Shown: positions 44,350 to 51,572 of the stretch, in pieces
Position numbering within the stretch: the stretch's first letter is position 1
Layout of the letters: every line of letters begins with the position of its first letter
Origin: Pseudomonas shahriarae
GTDB taxonomy: Bacteria; Pseudomonadota; Gammaproteobacteria; Pseudomonadales; Pseudomonadaceae
DNA: 64,000 nucleotides
Assembly (NCBI RefSeq): GCF_014268455.2
Contig: NZ_CP077085.1
Span: 3,079,001 to 3,143,000, forward strand
Direction: 5' to 3'
The notes under the pieces: generated by a model
The model's database searches: none
What the model was told of the DNA's origin: nothing
The model's input: only the letters and a program-made list of their open reading frames with translations
Program-made: the position numbers and the translations under genes

Positions 44350-44427
44350 TGCACTATACCTTGTATAGGTTTTATCTAAGATAGGCCTAAAATAACCACC
44401 TGACAATGTGCGCAATGCTTATGCGTG
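44342..44427. promoter_or_regulatory. Operator/promoter copy A, CarH/LitR-like
   Basis: Divergent control region between the DCC and chalcone-isomerase-like genes. The 66 bp at 44362-44427 match copy B (48845-48910) at 55 positions without gaps. On the minus strand, the 11-base register reads CTTAGATAAAA, CCTATACAAGG, TATAGTGCAAT; the middle repeat fits nnTnnACAnnn exactly. CTATAC-CTT-GTATAG (44354-44368) is also palindromic. A TTGTCA -35 (44401-44406) and a TATCTT -10 (44378-44383) lie 17 bases apart, firing leftward. Confidence 0.65.
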
Positions 44428-44517
44428 TTAACCACGGGCCAATGCCATCCGGCTACGCACCCGCAATTGACGCGTGGCGAGCGCATAGGTATCCAAGAGT
44501 CTTATCGAGGTATTTGC

Positions 44518-45078
44518 ATGGCTACGCGCAACGATAGCTTGGTCCGCCACCTTATCTGTATTGCTCTTATGCTCCAGAGCGCGGACATATTTGCCGATTG
44601 GCGTGAGGCGGTCCCCAATGCCCATCTGTTGGGCAGCGGGGATATGCGAGTATTCGGTTTCTCGGTCTACAGCGCGCAGTTCTGGAGCCCACGCCTGATC
44701 GCCGGTGAGCCGCTGGTTGCAGATGCACCTTTTGCGCTTGAACTCACCTACAGCCGCGCTATTAGCCGCGACGATCTAGTCGAGGCCAGCATCAAGGAAA
44801 TCCGTCGCTTGTCACCCTACGGCCTGAACTCAGAGCTGATGGGCCGCTGGGAGCGGGAAATGCAGCACGCGTTCGTCAATGTGCGCGCAGGCGACCGCAT
44901 CACGGGCGTTTATGTTCCTGGAGAGGGCGTACGGTTTTACTTCGGCGACAACCTAAGGCGCGTGGTGAGGGATGAAGCTTTCGCCAAAGCCTTTTTTGCC
45001 ATCTGGCTTGACCCCCGAACACGCAACCCGGAGCTGCGAGCCCAGTTGCTGGGTGGATCCAAACCCGGGGGGCGTTGA
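44518..45078 (+). CDS. Chalcone isomerase-like periplasmic protein
   Basis: 186 residues with a signal region (LVRHLICIALMLQSADIFA). The mature domain WREAVPNAHLLGSGDMRVFGFSVYSAQFWSP ... FALELTYSRAISRDDLVEASIKEIRRL and GVRFYFGDNLRRVVRDEAFAKAFFAIWLDPRTRNPELRAQLLGG matches the bacterial chalcone-isomerase-like family. These proteins are not known to make flavonoids, and a role in fatty acid or envelope chemistry is only inferred. GAGG precedes the ATG. It is read rightward from operator A. Confidence 0.85.
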   Translation: MATRNDSLVRHLICIALMLQSADIFADWREAVPNAHLLGSGDMRVFGFSVYSAQFWSPRLIAGEPLVADAPFALELTYSRAISRDDLVEASIKEIRRLSPYGLNSELMGRWEREMQHAFVNVRAGDRITGVYVPGEGVRFYFGDNLRRVVRDEAFAKAFFAIWLDPRTRNPELRAQLLGGSKPGGR

Positions 45079-45397
45079 GGAATTGCACAATTGGATAAAC
45101 CGGGTTTGTCGAATCGGTGTCCTGACGCCGGCATTCATCGCGCTGGTGCCAGTGATGCTGGCTCTGCTTGGAAATGCGCAAAACAAGATATTGGCGTGGC
45201 GAAAAACGGGCATTGCCTTTATCCATGCTGGTTTTCGGCCTGCTTCTCATCAATATTATGGCGAACGACACCTCACTATTAGGCTGGCGCGTTGCGCGCG
45301 ATGAACATGCGCCTTCAACGAAGCCAGATCAGTGCCGATACATACTGAAAGCTCGAAAATTATAGGGTAGGGTTGCTAAAAATCTGGAGGATCAGCC
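45079..45397 (+). pseudogene. Degenerate segment after the chalcone-isomerase-like gene
   Basis: No intact gene is convincing. GTTGAGGAATTGCACA (45074-45089) matches at 15 of 16 bases the ribosome-site/start region of the DUF3833 gene in the second copy (49107-49122), but no DUF3833 coding follows. GGTTTGTCGAATC (about 45105) recurs near 49846. Two frames encode hydrophobic stretches (TPAFIALVPVMLALLG and LPLSMLVFGLLLINIMA), which could be the halves of a frameshifted small membrane protein. GGGTAGGG at 45365-45372 is a KOPS-type octamer. Confidence 0.45.
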
Positions 45398-46177
45398 ATG
45401 CCCCGTAATATTGCGTTCTCTACGTTCGTATCAGTCGGCTGCGCAGAGTGCCGAAATCTAGAAGGGTTGGGGTTCGATTTCATAATGGCATTCCAGCCAA
45501 TCGTTAACGTAAGAACGCGCACAACCTTCGCCTATGAAGCCCTTGTACGCGGGGTGAACGGTGAGTCGGCGGCGAGCATCTTGGATCAGGTTAATGACGA
45601 CAACCGATACCGCTTTGACCAAGCATGCCGAGTCAAGGCTATCGAGAGAGCGACGGAACTAGGTTTGCTGGGCATTCCAGACTGCAAGCTCAGTATCAAT
45701 TTTTTGCCAAATGCTGTGTATCGACCCGAAACCTGCATTCGAGCCACTCTGGAGGCTGCCAGGCTGTTTGGGTTCCCTCCAGAGAGGCTAATGTTCGAAG
45801 TGACCGAAGGTGAGCGTGTTGATGACCCTATGCATCTAAAGGGGATTTTCGAAGAGTACAATCGTCAAGGTTTCACTACATCTATCGACGATTTCGGCTC
45901 GGGTTACTCGGGGTTGAATTTATTGGCGATGTTCCAACCTCATGTGCTAAAAATTGACATGGCTCTCACAAGAAACATTGACAAAGACCCAGTTAGAATT
46001 GCAATAGTCGAAGGTATTGTTTTAGTCGCAAACCGTTTAAATATAGTGGTTGTGGCCGAAGGTATTGAAACCCGTGATGAGAGTGATGCATTACTCCGCT
46101 TAGGCATAGATCTTATGCAAGGGTACCTCTTCGCACGACCTGATACATTTCAACTACCGCTCCCAATTTATTCCTAA
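45398..46177 (+). CDS. EAL-domain cyclic-di-GMP phosphodiesterase
   Basis: 259 residues, essentially a lone EAL domain. All usual catalytic positions are present: EALVRG, the Asn of SINFLP, the Glu of MFEVTEGE, the Asp pair of IDDFGSGYSGLNLL, Lys of LKIDMAL, Glu of VVAEGIET and Gln of MQGYLFA. It should linearise c-di-GMP. The short N-terminal lead (CAECRNLEG) lacks a recognised sensor. CTGGAGG gives a strong ribosome site. The last third is clearly AT-richer than neighbours, suggesting recent acquisition. It sits downstream of operator A, raising the possibility of light control. Confidence 0.92.
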   Translation: MPRNIAFSTFVSVGCAECRNLEGLGFDFIMAFQPIVNVRTRTTFAYEALVRGVNGESAASILDQVNDDNRYRFDQACRVKAIERATELGLLGIPDCKLSINFLPNAVYRPETCIRATLEAARLFGFPPERLMFEVTEGERVDDPMHLKGIFEEYNRQGFTTSIDDFGSGYSGLNLLAMFQPHVLKIDMALTRNIDKDPVRIAIVEGIVLVANRLNIVVVAEGIETRDESDALLRLGIDLMQGYLFARPDTFQLPLPIYS

Positions 46178-46298
46178 CTGAAAATTTCATGGCGCACATC
46201 GTTGTAGGCTCAGGTTGTGTTTTTGGTGTGACCTTCTAAAACGCCTAACATCACATCGACCTCCTGGCTAAGCAAGTGATTTTGGCTTGAGTACAAAA

Positions 46299-46320
46299 GG
46301 GCCTGTGATGGCCATTTTTT
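46299..46320. terminator. Bidirectional terminator
   Basis: GGCC, six bases, GGCC, then A and TTTTTT on the plus strand; AAAA precedes on the other side. It separates the converging EAL and DUF2256 genes. Confidence 0.65.
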
Positions 46321-46323
46321 GGC

Positions 46324-46464
46324 TCAGCACTGGGCAGGATTACTACGCCGGCAGCGCTCAGAACAGTAACGAACTTCCTCCCAGCAGCGCGCCCATTTCT
46401 TCCTCCATAGGAAGGGAAGGCCGCAAGTCATGCAGGTTTTGACCGGGAGTTCACTCTTTTTCAA
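46324..46464 (-). CDS. DUF2256 small Cys-rich protein
   Basis: 46 residues starting at TTG, which overlaps the stop of the photolyase gene (TTGA). The sequence [40 protein letters not shown] is the full DUF2256 domain, with paired CxxC and CSERC metal-binding Cys. DUF2256 genes are regularly found next to cryptochrome/photolyase genes, so it is probably an accessory zinc-ribbon-like protein. It is too short and has a non-ATG start, so automatic callers may miss it. Confidence 0.85.
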   Translation of the reverse strand: MKKSELPVKTCMTCGLPFLWRKKWARCWEEVRYCSERCRRSNPAQC

Positions 46465-47999
46465 AGTGATTCACCGTCATCTAAGTTTGCGAGCAACAAT
46501 TGACCACGTTGCCAGAGCGCTTGCTGCTTTGATTCAGGCATTCGGTCGAGGTTTTTATACTGCATGCCCATACGGTGATTGCTGCGCAGGCGATCGCTGT
46601 GACGTATCAGGAAGTGCCAATAAAGCGCATTGAAAGGGCAGGCGTCATCTGTGGTGCTTTCGCTCACCTTGTATGCGCAGCCACGACAATAATCGGACAT
46701 GCGTTTGATGTATTGGCCGCTCGCACAGTAAGGCTTAGATCCCATGTAGCCGCCGTCTGCATGCATGACCATACCAAGTGTGTTGGGCAACTCCACCCAG
46801 TCGAACGCGTCCATGTAGATTGCCAGATACCACTCACATATTTGACTCGGCGCGATACCTGCGAGCAAAGCGAAATTGCCGGTAACCATTAGCCGTTGGA
46901 TGTGATGAGCGTAGGCATGCTTAAGGCTTTGGTTAATGGCTTGGCGCATGCAGTTCATCTTCGTTTCGCCTGTCCAGTAGAACTCTGGAAGCAACCTTGT
47001 GTTGCTGAATTCATTTCCGTCGGCATATTCAGGCATCTTCAACCAGTAGATGCCTCGGACGTATTCCCGCCAACCGATCAGTTGACGAATGAAGCCTTCG
47101 GCAGCGTTCAGCGGAATCCGCTGCGCCCAGTACGCGGCTTCGACGTCGCTGCACAACTGGCGCAGATCCAGCAGGCCGATATTTAGCGCGGCGCTGATCC
47201 GCGCATGAAACAGGAAGGGTTCGTCACTGGCCATCGCATCCTGGTAGTCGCCGAACGCAGCCAGGCCCCAATCGAGAAAGTAATCCCACAAGGCTTGGGC
47301 ATCGGCGTGGGTTACCGGGTAGTCGAAGGTGTCTAGGGCGCCATAGTGGCCGGAGAAGTTTTTTGCCACCAGCGCCAGCACTTCCTGGGTGATGGCATCG
47401 GCCGAAAAGCGCATGGGTGAGGGCGCTCTCACACCTTTGGGCAACGCCTTGCGGTTTTCGGCATCAAAGTTCCAGGCGCCACCGACCGGGCTGCGGTCGC
47501 CATTAAGCAACAAGCCACTTTTGCGCCGCATCTCGCGGTAGAAGAACTCCATCCGCAGCTGCTTTTTGCCCTCGGCCCAAGACGAAAATTCGCCGCGGGT
47601 GCAGAGAAAACGGCTATCGCTATGCCACTGGATCGTTAAGCGACAGTCCTTGAGCGACTGCTCCAGGCGCCAGTCACCGCATTCAGTCAGGTGCAGTTGC
47701 TGTGGTTGAAGCCGTGAGTGCCAGCGCCGTAACTCGCCGGGCACCGATCCACTGTTGTGCGGATCATCCAGGCTGACGTAGTACACACGGATACCGCTCT
47801 TCTTCAACGCCTCGGCAAAATGGCGCATCGCACTGAAGATCAGCGCGATTTTTTGTGGGTGATGGGGCACATGGCTTGCTTCCTCCATCACCTCGACCAG
47901 CAACACCGCATCGCGCTCGGGATCCAGCCCCTGTAATGAAGCCAAGTCCCAAGACAGTTGGTCGCCCAGCACCAGGCACAGTCGGCGAATCTTACTCAT
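46461..47999 (-). CDS. Fe-S (6-4) photolyase/cryptochrome (FeS-BCP/CryPro class)
   Basis: 512-residue DNA-repair flavoprotein. The N-terminus [20 protein letters not shown] is typical of the CryPro/PhrB class. Cys350, Cys438, Cys441 and Cys454 (KMNCMRQ, YCRGC, DACPFN) supply the [4Fe-4S] ligands with the class spacing CxxC-x12-C. FAD-binding motifs include [11 protein letters not shown] and [19 protein letters not shown]. Known members repair (6-4) photoproducts with light, using FAD and a ribityllumazine antenna. It lies in an operon with folE and DUF2256. The ATG at 47999 overlaps the relic ORF upstream. Confidence 0.93.
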   Translation of the reverse strand: MSKIRRLCLVLGDQLSWDLASLQGLDPERDAVLLVEVMEEASHVPHHPQKIALIFSAMRHFAEALKKSGIRVYYVSLDDPHNSGSVPGELRRWHSRLQPQQLHLTECGDWRLEQSLKDCRLTIQWHSDSRFLCTRGEFSSWAEGKKQLRMEFFYREMRRKSGLLLNGDRSPVGGAWNFDAENRKALPKGVRAPSPMRFSADAITQEVLALVAKNFSGHYGALDTFDYPVTHADAQALWDYFLDWGLAAFGDYQDAMASDEPFLFHARISAALNIGLLDLRQLCSDVEAAYWAQRIPLNAAEGFIRQLIGWREYVRGIYWLKMPEYADGNEFSNTRLLPEFYWTGETKMNCMRQAINQSLKHAYAHHIQRLMVTGNFALLAGIAPSQICEWYLAIYMDAFDWVELPNTLGMVMHADGGYMGSKPYCASGQYIKRMSDYCRGCAYKVSESTTDDACPFNALYWHFLIRHSDRLRSNHRMGMQYKNLDRMPESKQQALWQRGQLLLANLDDGESL

Positions 48000-48165
48000 T
48001 TGCCAGGTCCCCGGTGCAACGTGACTCACCAGGGTGCCGCCAGCGAGAAAGGAATGCGTAACGACTCGATATCGTCATGGATCTGCTTTCAGCCATTCCA
48101 AACGCTGCGCCAAGCGCACCGCTGGCGCCTATCACCAAGGCGTTCATTTCAAAGGAACTGTTCAT
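47992..48165 (-). pseudogene. Deletion relic joining an SDR N-terminus to a DUF6482 C-terminus
   Basis: From the ATG at 48165 (AGGAGAG ribosome site) the frame reads MNSSFEMNALVIGASGALGAAF, nearly the SDR at 43164-43874 minus five codons. About 25 bases later, in another frame, 48026-48076 reads DDIESLRIPFSLAAPW-stop, matching the end of the DUF6482 protein (EELRIPFSLTTPL). Everything between is gone. This shows that a second SDR-DUF6482 pair once lay between folE and the photolyase gene. The fused frame runs to 47992, overlapping the photolyase start. Confidence 0.8.
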
Positions 48166-48201
48166 TGAGTCTCTCCTGCAAGCCTGCGCGAGCTCCGAGC
48201 G

Positions 48202-48762
48202 TTAACTGCGTTGCCCAATCAGTTGCAGGAACTCCAGCCGCGTAGCGGACGACTCGCGAAAGGCGCCCAGCATCACGGAGGTGGTCATCACCGAGTTTTG
48301 TTTCTCCACGCCCCGCATCATCATGCACATGTGCTTTGCCTCAATGACCACGGCCACGCCGGCCGCATCAGTGATGTGTGCAATAGCGTCGGCAATTTGC
48401 TTTGTAAGGTTTTCCTGGATCTGTAAGCGGCGGGCGAACATATCGACGACCCGGGCGACTTTTGACAGGCCCAGCACCCGCCCAGTGGGGATGTAGGCGA
48501 CATGAGCCTTGCCGATGAAGGGGAGCAGGTGATGCTCACACAACGAATACAGTTCGATGTCGCGCACGATGACCATTTCGTCGTTTTGCGATTCGAACAA
48601 TGCGCCGTTGATCAAATCCTCTAGACTGATCGTGTAGCCATTGCACAGGTACTGCATCGCTTTGGCTGCACGCTTGGGAGTATCCAGCAGTCCTTCACGC
48701 TCAGGGTTCTCGCCGACGCCGACGAGAATTTCACGGTAATGCTCGGCTATTGATGTGTTCAT
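48202..48762 (-). CDS. folE: GTP cyclohydrolase I (type I)
   Basis: 186 residues, homodecameric enzyme turning GTP into dihydroneopterin triphosphate. [19 protein letters not shown] holds the zinc Cys/His, and [24 protein letters not shown] the second zinc Cys and catalytic His. The ATG at 48762 is chosen over an upstream extension. Extra folE copies in pseudomonads are light-induced and lie beside photolyases; a pterin cofactor or antenna supply is inferred. It is first in the leftward operon under operator B. Confidence 0.95.
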   Translation of the reverse strand: MNTSIAEHYREILVGVGENPEREGLLDTPKRAAKAMQYLCNGYTISLEDLINGALFESQNDEMVIVRDIELYSLCEHHLLPFIGKAHVAYIPTGRVLGLSKVARVVDMFARRLQIQENLTKQIADAIAHITDAAGVAVVIEAKHMCMMMRGVEKQNSVMTTSVMLGAFRESSATRLEFLQLIGQRS

Positions 48763-48824
48763 TAAGATTCCTCGAAGCCATGCTGCTCTCACCGTCAAAT
48801 TGCAGCGCCAGTGGTCAGCTTTTA

Positions 48825-48910
48825 TTGTACATTATCTAATGCGCTGTATAGGTTCTGTATAGGGTAGGCCTAAAAAAACCGCCTGACAATGTGCGCCATT
48901 CCTAGGCGTG
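48825..48910. promoter_or_regulatory. Operator/promoter copy B, CarH/LitR-like
   Basis: Homologue of copy A upstream of folE (leftward) and the DUF3833 gene (rightward). Here two adjacent 11-mers, 48845-48855 and 48856-48866, read TGTATAGGTTC and TGTATAGGGTA on the plus strand. On the minus strand they are CCTATACAGAA and CCTATACAGCG (register shifted two bases), each fitting nnTnnACAnnn exactly. TTGTCA (48884-48889 minus) is the conserved -35, but the -10 is less clear than in A. TAGGCCTA and the TTGTACATT block (48825-48833) are shared. Confidence 0.65.
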
Positions 48911-49056
48911 ATGCGTATGGGTGGCTGTCGCAGGCACCATTTCTGCGCGATGCGCGTGCCCCCCCTTGGACAGACCGTCGGAGTCCGTTTGTGTGGCTGT
49001 AGCGCCGACCTGAGGATTCAGCTGTACAAATTAATTGTTTTGTATAGCTTTTGGCG

Positions 49057-49095
49057 TGCCCGCAGCTGCGATCCCAATTGCTGGGCGGTTCTAAA
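49057..49095 (+). pseudogene. 3' relic of a second chalcone-isomerase-like gene
   Basis: The plus frame reads CPQLRSQLLGGSK, against NPELRAQLLGGSK at the end of the intact gene at 44518-45078. DNA similarity continues through the stop region into GTTGAGGAGTTGCACA before the DUF3833 start. The rest of the gene is lost between operator B and here (48911-49056 shows no coding similarity that I can see). Confidence 0.75.
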
Positions 49096-49121
49096 TCCCT
49101 GAGACCGTTGAGGAGTTGCAC

Positions 49122-49646
49122 ATGTTAAAGGTATTGATAGTTCTGCTAAGCATTGGTCTCGCGAGTTGCAGCCGGGTAGATGTGCATACTTACCGCCAGG
49201 AGATGCCCATCCTTGAGCTACGCGATTTTTTCGAGGGGCGGGTCGAAGCTTGGGGCATGTTTCAAAAGCGATCAGGTGAGGTGGTCAAGCGCTTCCACGT
49301 GGAGATCAATGGCCAGTCCGAAGGCAATAAGTTAATACTCGATGAGTCATTTACTTACAGCGATGGCACTAAACAAAAACGGGTGTGGACGCTAACGCCA
49401 GTTGGTCATAACCAATGGCGCGGAACCGCTGACGACGTGGTGGGGGAAGCGCGTGGTGAGATGGCAGGCAATACCCTGCGCTGGAAATACGTACTTAGCC
49501 TTCCTGTGGATGGTAAGGAGTATCAGGTTGAATTAGACGACTGGATGTACCTTATGGACAAGAACACCATGATCAATCGCTCGTTCATGACCAAATTCGG
49601 AGTGGAGGTAGGCCAGATCACTTTGTTCTTCCGTAAGCAACCTTGA
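49122..49646 (+). CDS. DUF3833-family lipoprotein
   Basis: 174 residues. The signal ends in a lipobox (VLLSIGLASC), followed by VDVHTYRQEMPILELRDFFEGRVEAWGMFQKRSGEVVKRFHVEINGQ, the DUF3833 pattern. It is an envelope lipoprotein of unknown function that accompanies SDR, chalcone-isomerase-like and photolyase genes in other pseudomonads. AGGAG is six bases upstream of the ATG. It is read rightward from operator B. Confidence 0.87.
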   Translation: MLKVLIVLLSIGLASCSRVDVHTYRQEMPILELRDFFEGRVEAWGMFQKRSGEVVKRFHVEINGQSEGNKLILDESFTYSDGTKQKRVWTLTPVGHNQWRGTADDVVGEARGEMAGNTLRWKYVLSLPVDGKEYQVELDDWMYLMDKNTMINRSFMTKFGVEVGQITLFFRKQP

Positions 49647-49897
49647 GTAGTCAGGGCCGGCGGCAGGTACATCCTCCACGTTTCCGGTGTTCAACCCACT
49701 GTGGAAGTAACTCCAGCCTGATCCAAATCTCGGGTTCTGGCATAGGAGTAGAAAGCGAGGATCGCACGCAGATGTGCCGCATTCAATGTCTCACCATGAA
49801 CACAACGTACATGGCCCGTTGACAGAGTGGACGTCAGAAGCAGGTTTGTCGAATCAGTGGTTTAGGTGGCTCATGAACATCTATGACATGACCTGTC

Positions 49898-49925
49898 GTT
49901 TAACATAATATACATTATGCGAACC
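49898..49925 (-). other. dif: dif site, XerCD chromosome-dimer resolution site
   Basis: On the minus strand the 28 bases are GGTTCGCATAA (XerC arm), TGTATA (central region) and TTATGTTAAAC (XerD arm). This differs from the E. coli dif at two positions, one in each outer arm. XerC/XerD recombine here under FtsK control to resolve chromosome dimers at the terminus. The surrounding 49647-50023 has no gene; a short minus frame (about 49690-49830, e.g. NAAHLRAILAFYSYARTRDLD) may be a fragment of an unidentified gene. Confidence 0.93.
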
Positions 49926-50023
49926 GTCCTATACGGAGCTGGGGGGCTCTGGCGGTCAGATTTGAAGCCTGGCACTGCCTCCTGTCGGCGTTTTCGCGGA
50001 CGCGAGAATCAAAACCCTGATAA

Positions 50024-50524
50024 TCAACTGCTGACTGGTCGACGAGTCATTTCCTCCAGCACCTGGTCCAGGTGCGGCGCGAGCTTCAGCACATCAAGGT
50101 CAACAGCTTGAACCGAATTGGCTTCGTATGGATATCGAGTGCCAACAAAAAGCTTCGAACAAGCCGTGATCCATTTTTCCAGTGGAAAGCCTGGAGCCAA
50201 TCGCTCTGAGGTTTCACGCAGCTTGTTGGCCAACTTTGCAGGAATGGCGTTGTACAGATCGATCAAGCCATGCCTGTTTCCAGGCAAGCCGGCGATCAAA
50301 CGAAGGTGCCCCTCGGGATCAGATTCAGTCCTTGGAAACCGAGGGTCAGCCTCGACAAGGAATGACTTAAGAAGCAGCTCCGCTGCGAGCGCCGAATTCA
50401 TGACGGCTGGCCAATACAGATGAAAATCTCCGTTTGAAGCACCTTGTTCGAGGATCTGTGCGGCTCTCAGAAAAGCACGTGCTTCCTCGATGACCCAGGT
50501 GCTTGGCAAAGGCTCAGAATCCAT
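50024..50524 (-). CDS. HEPN-like all-helical protein, unknown
   Basis: 166 residues. The segment FHLYWPAVMNSALAAELLLKSFLVEADPRFP, then HGLIDLYNAIPAKLANKL, resembles HEPN-fold proteins in helix order and in the pattern NSALAAELLLK ... H-L-LY. The RNase motif Rx4-6H is not evident, so it may be a non-catalytic member. No nucleotidyltransferase partner is present. It begins 99 bases from dif. A hairpin with 8-bp arms lies just upstream of its start. Confidence 0.55.
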   Translation of the reverse strand: MDSEPLPSTWVIEEARAFLRAAQILEQGASNGDFHLYWPAVMNSALAAELLLKSFLVEADPRFPRTESDPEGHLRLIAGLPGNRHGLIDLYNAIPAKLANKLRETSERLAPGFPLEKWITACSKLFVGTRYPYEANSVQAVDLDVLKLAPHLDQVLEEMTRRPVSS

Positions 50525-51002
50525 GATTCATTGCTCCAGATATTTAGTGAAAGCCACGGCATACGTGGCTTGTTACCGATTACACGTGTCTGTTTGCAGC
50601 TTTGCAAGATACCGCACATGCTATGGAAGATAGCGACCAAGGATGAACGCCCTCTGGTTCATTTAATGCGCTACCCTCCTCCATTAATAGCGGATAATTA
50701 TAACTAAACTAAATGACTATTTAGTTTAGTTAATTAGATGTCACATGATGATAGCTAACCCCTCCACCCTTTTAATTAAATCATCCGAAGTTAAACCTAA
50801 ACAGAAGCCAACTCCCAAACTGTTGGCACGGCCAGTGCGTGCCTGCTCGCTAGCCATCTGACTGAGTGGAGTGCCATTTTAAATTGAGACAGGTCCTATG
50901 GCTGGCCGATAGCTCGGTCTACAAAATCGATTGCTGTAGGTGCTGTCAATTACACGGCCCTTAATCCTGATGGACTTCCCATTCAGATCAGAGAGCTTCC
51001 AA
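50525..51002. other. AT-rich intergenic region with three inverted repeats
   Basis: No gene seen in 478 bases. AAGCCACG-gcata-CGTGGCTT (50551-50571) has perfect 8-bp arms. At 50701-50732 arms TAACTAAACTAAAT and ATTTAGTTTAGTTA are perfect 14-bp complements around GACT. GCCAAC ... GTTGGC (50807-50827) has a 9-base loop. Base composition is well below the window average in GC. Confidence 0.6.
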
Positions 51003-51377
51003 ATGACATTGCAGAACGCGCTGATGTGCCTGGCGCTCAATATTTATCATGAGGCACGCGGTGAGCCGCTTGAGGGGCAGATCGCGGTGGCGATGGTTAC
51101 GATGAACCGTGCCGACTGGCAAACCTCGGGGATTTGCCAAGTTGTGTATGAACGCAATCAGTTTTCCTGGACTAATCGTGCTTCCCGTTTCCCCCCAGAG
51201 GAACACGATGCCTGGGCGAAGGCGAAACGTGTGGCAACCCGGGTCATTGAGGGGCGTCATGACGATATTACCTATGGGGCTACGCACTTTCATAGCCGCG
51301 CAGTGCGGCCTGTATGGCGTAATTCATTAAAGAAAACAGCAACCATTGGGCAGCATGTATTTTACGTGCAACGTTAA
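51003..51377 (+). CDS. SleB-family cell-wall hydrolase
   Basis: 124 residues containing only the Hydrolase_2/SleB domain: LNIYHEARGEPLEGQIAVAMVTMNRADW, then FSWTNRASRFP and GATHFHSRAVRPVW. The conserved Glu in HEARGE is the likely catalytic acid of a peptidoglycan lytic enzyme. No signal peptide is present in the chosen start (ATG 51003, GAGAG upstream), so release may need a holin or non-classical path; ATG 50970 is an alternative. Its small size is like phage-derived copies. Confidence 0.85.
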   Translation: MTLQNALMCLALNIYHEARGEPLEGQIAVAMVTMNRADWQTSGICQVVYERNQFSWTNRASRFPPEEHDAWAKAKRVATRVIEGRHDDITYGATHFHSRAVRPVWRNSLKKTATIGQHVFYVQR

Positions 51378-51572
51378 ATATCAATGATGTTTCTTGCGCT
51401 GATTTAATTGGTTTAATTCATTAATAAAGTTTCGTTGTTTCTCTTTGCACACAAAACGCCTCTTTCATTCCGAACTGTAAATTCAAGACTTGTCTCAAAA
51501 AGCTCTCAAGCAATTGCTAACTGCCAGACTTTCCGTCAAGAATCAATCAAATTTCTTTCGCCAGTGACCAAC

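Noticed and set aside
45168..45365. Plus-strand 65-codon frame with one hydrophobic segment
   Set aside because: Possible membrane peptide, but no ribosome site, and lies in the degenerate segment; listed only as part of that remnant.
49917..50111. Plus-strand 64-codon frame
   Set aside because: It begins within dif and runs into the 3' end of the HEPN-like gene; not plausible as a gene.
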